A stretch of 12,900 bases of DNA from Mesotoga sp. (lineage in GTDB: Bacteria; Thermotogota; Thermotogae; Petrotogales; Kosmotogaceae): positions 1-12,900 of the forward strand of contig WOZY01000292.1 in NCBI GenBank assembly GCA_011620045.1. Reading direction: 5' to 3'. The notes beneath the pieces were generated by a model. The model was not told where the DNA came from. It saw only the letters and a list, made by a program, of their open reading frames with translations, and ran no database searches. Numbering within the stretch: the first letter of the stretch is position 1; each line of letters begins with the position of its first letter. The translations under genes were made by a program, and so were the position numbers. Of the stretch, positions 12,584 through 12,900 are shown piece by piece.

Positions 12584-12900
12584 TCAGCTTGAAATGAATC
12601 GATCCTTCGTAAAAACGATTACGATTAGTCCTCCAGTGGCAATGAGTGAAGCCATCAGAATGAACATGCCGAAATAAGAGTATTCTGCAACCGTTCCGGC
12701 CAATAACGGCCCCACCATGAAACCAATGGCTCTCGCTGACCTGAGAAGTCCTAGAAATTCTGCTCTTCTTTCCGGCGGTGAACTGAGAGATATCATAGTT
12801 CCGGCACCGTTTATGAAAGCTCCAAAGGCAATACCGAGGCAGAAGTACCCGATCGCAATGAGGACCCAGCTCTTCGCCACAGCAAAGAAAACCATTGTGA
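12584..12900 (-). CDS. MFS transporter, C-terminal part (cut by window edge)
   Basis: The last 104 or so residues of a major facilitator transporter; the frame is open to the window edge. Three helices are seen (about 10-30, 48-70 and 74-96 of the visible part) with the loop SPPERRAEFLG between the first two. The second helix has GLLRSARAIGFMVGPLLAG, which fits G-x8-G-x3-GP-x2-(A/G)G, the motif C pattern of drug antiporters, normally in helix 5. The protein ends about 35 residues later. It is either helices 10-12 of a complete transporter or a chain that stops after helix 6. The substrate cannot be told. Confidence 0.85.
   Translation of the reverse strand, partial: TMVFFAVAKSWVLIAIGYFCLGIAFGAFINGAGTMISLSSPPERRAEFLGLLRSARAIGFMVGPLLAGTVAEYSYFGMFILMASLIATGGLIVIVFTKDRFISS

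Noticed and set aside
1..12900. CRISPR array, tRNA or rRNA genes, insertion sequences, prophage genes.
   Set aside because: No regularly spaced repeats, cloverleaf-like segments, transposase motifs or phage proteins were recognised on either strand.

Overview
The window suggests a bacterium of moderate G+C that uses strong GGAGG ribosome binding sites, frequent TTG/GTG starts, tight ATGA overlaps and mostly AGA/AGG arginine codons. Together with the gene families, this fits a mesophilic or moderately thermophilic member of the Thermotogota (Mesotoga/Kosmotoga-like). That placement is an inference from style, not a proven assignment. No rRNA, tRNA, CRISPR array, insertion sequence or phage gene is visible.

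Left part (1-2368, minus strand): a metal-uptake operon read right to left, consisting of a Fur/Zur-type regulator, a ZnuA-type periplasmic metal-binding protein, and the start of its ABC ATPase, which runs off the window. The regulator has a good promoter overlapped by a pair of 24-bp-spaced direct repeats that look like operators. Upstream lies a staphylococcal-nuclease-like lipoprotein.

Middle part (2530-4693): a PAS plus degenerate GGDEF protein is translationally coupled to a membrane-anchored alpha/beta hydrolase. Their convergent neighbour is a 139-residue four-helix membrane protein with two H-x13-H helices, the pattern of a bis-heme transmembrane cytochrome b. A 329-bp gene-free leader region follows.

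Right part (5023-12039): a composite arsenic/organoarsenical island built as two divergent arms around a 34-bp dyad operator. The minus arm is arsR, two paralogous half-size permeases, a full-length ArsP-like permease, a CPRC mini-thioredoxin and, after an intrinsic terminator, an iron-sulfur flavoprotein-like reductase. The plus arm is ACR3 arsenite efflux, a second ArsR and a metallophosphoesterase, chained by ATGA overlaps and closed by a terminator. Then comes an ArsF-like thioredoxin-fold protein coupled to an ArsG-like CcdA-type permease, the pair known for nitroaromatic arsenical reduction and aminoaryl-arsenite efflux. Together they would offer inorganic arsenite export, several organoarsenical exporters and the redox proteins to serve them.

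Right edge (12101-12900, minus strand): a DUF3147-type small membrane protein and the 3' end of an MFS transporter.
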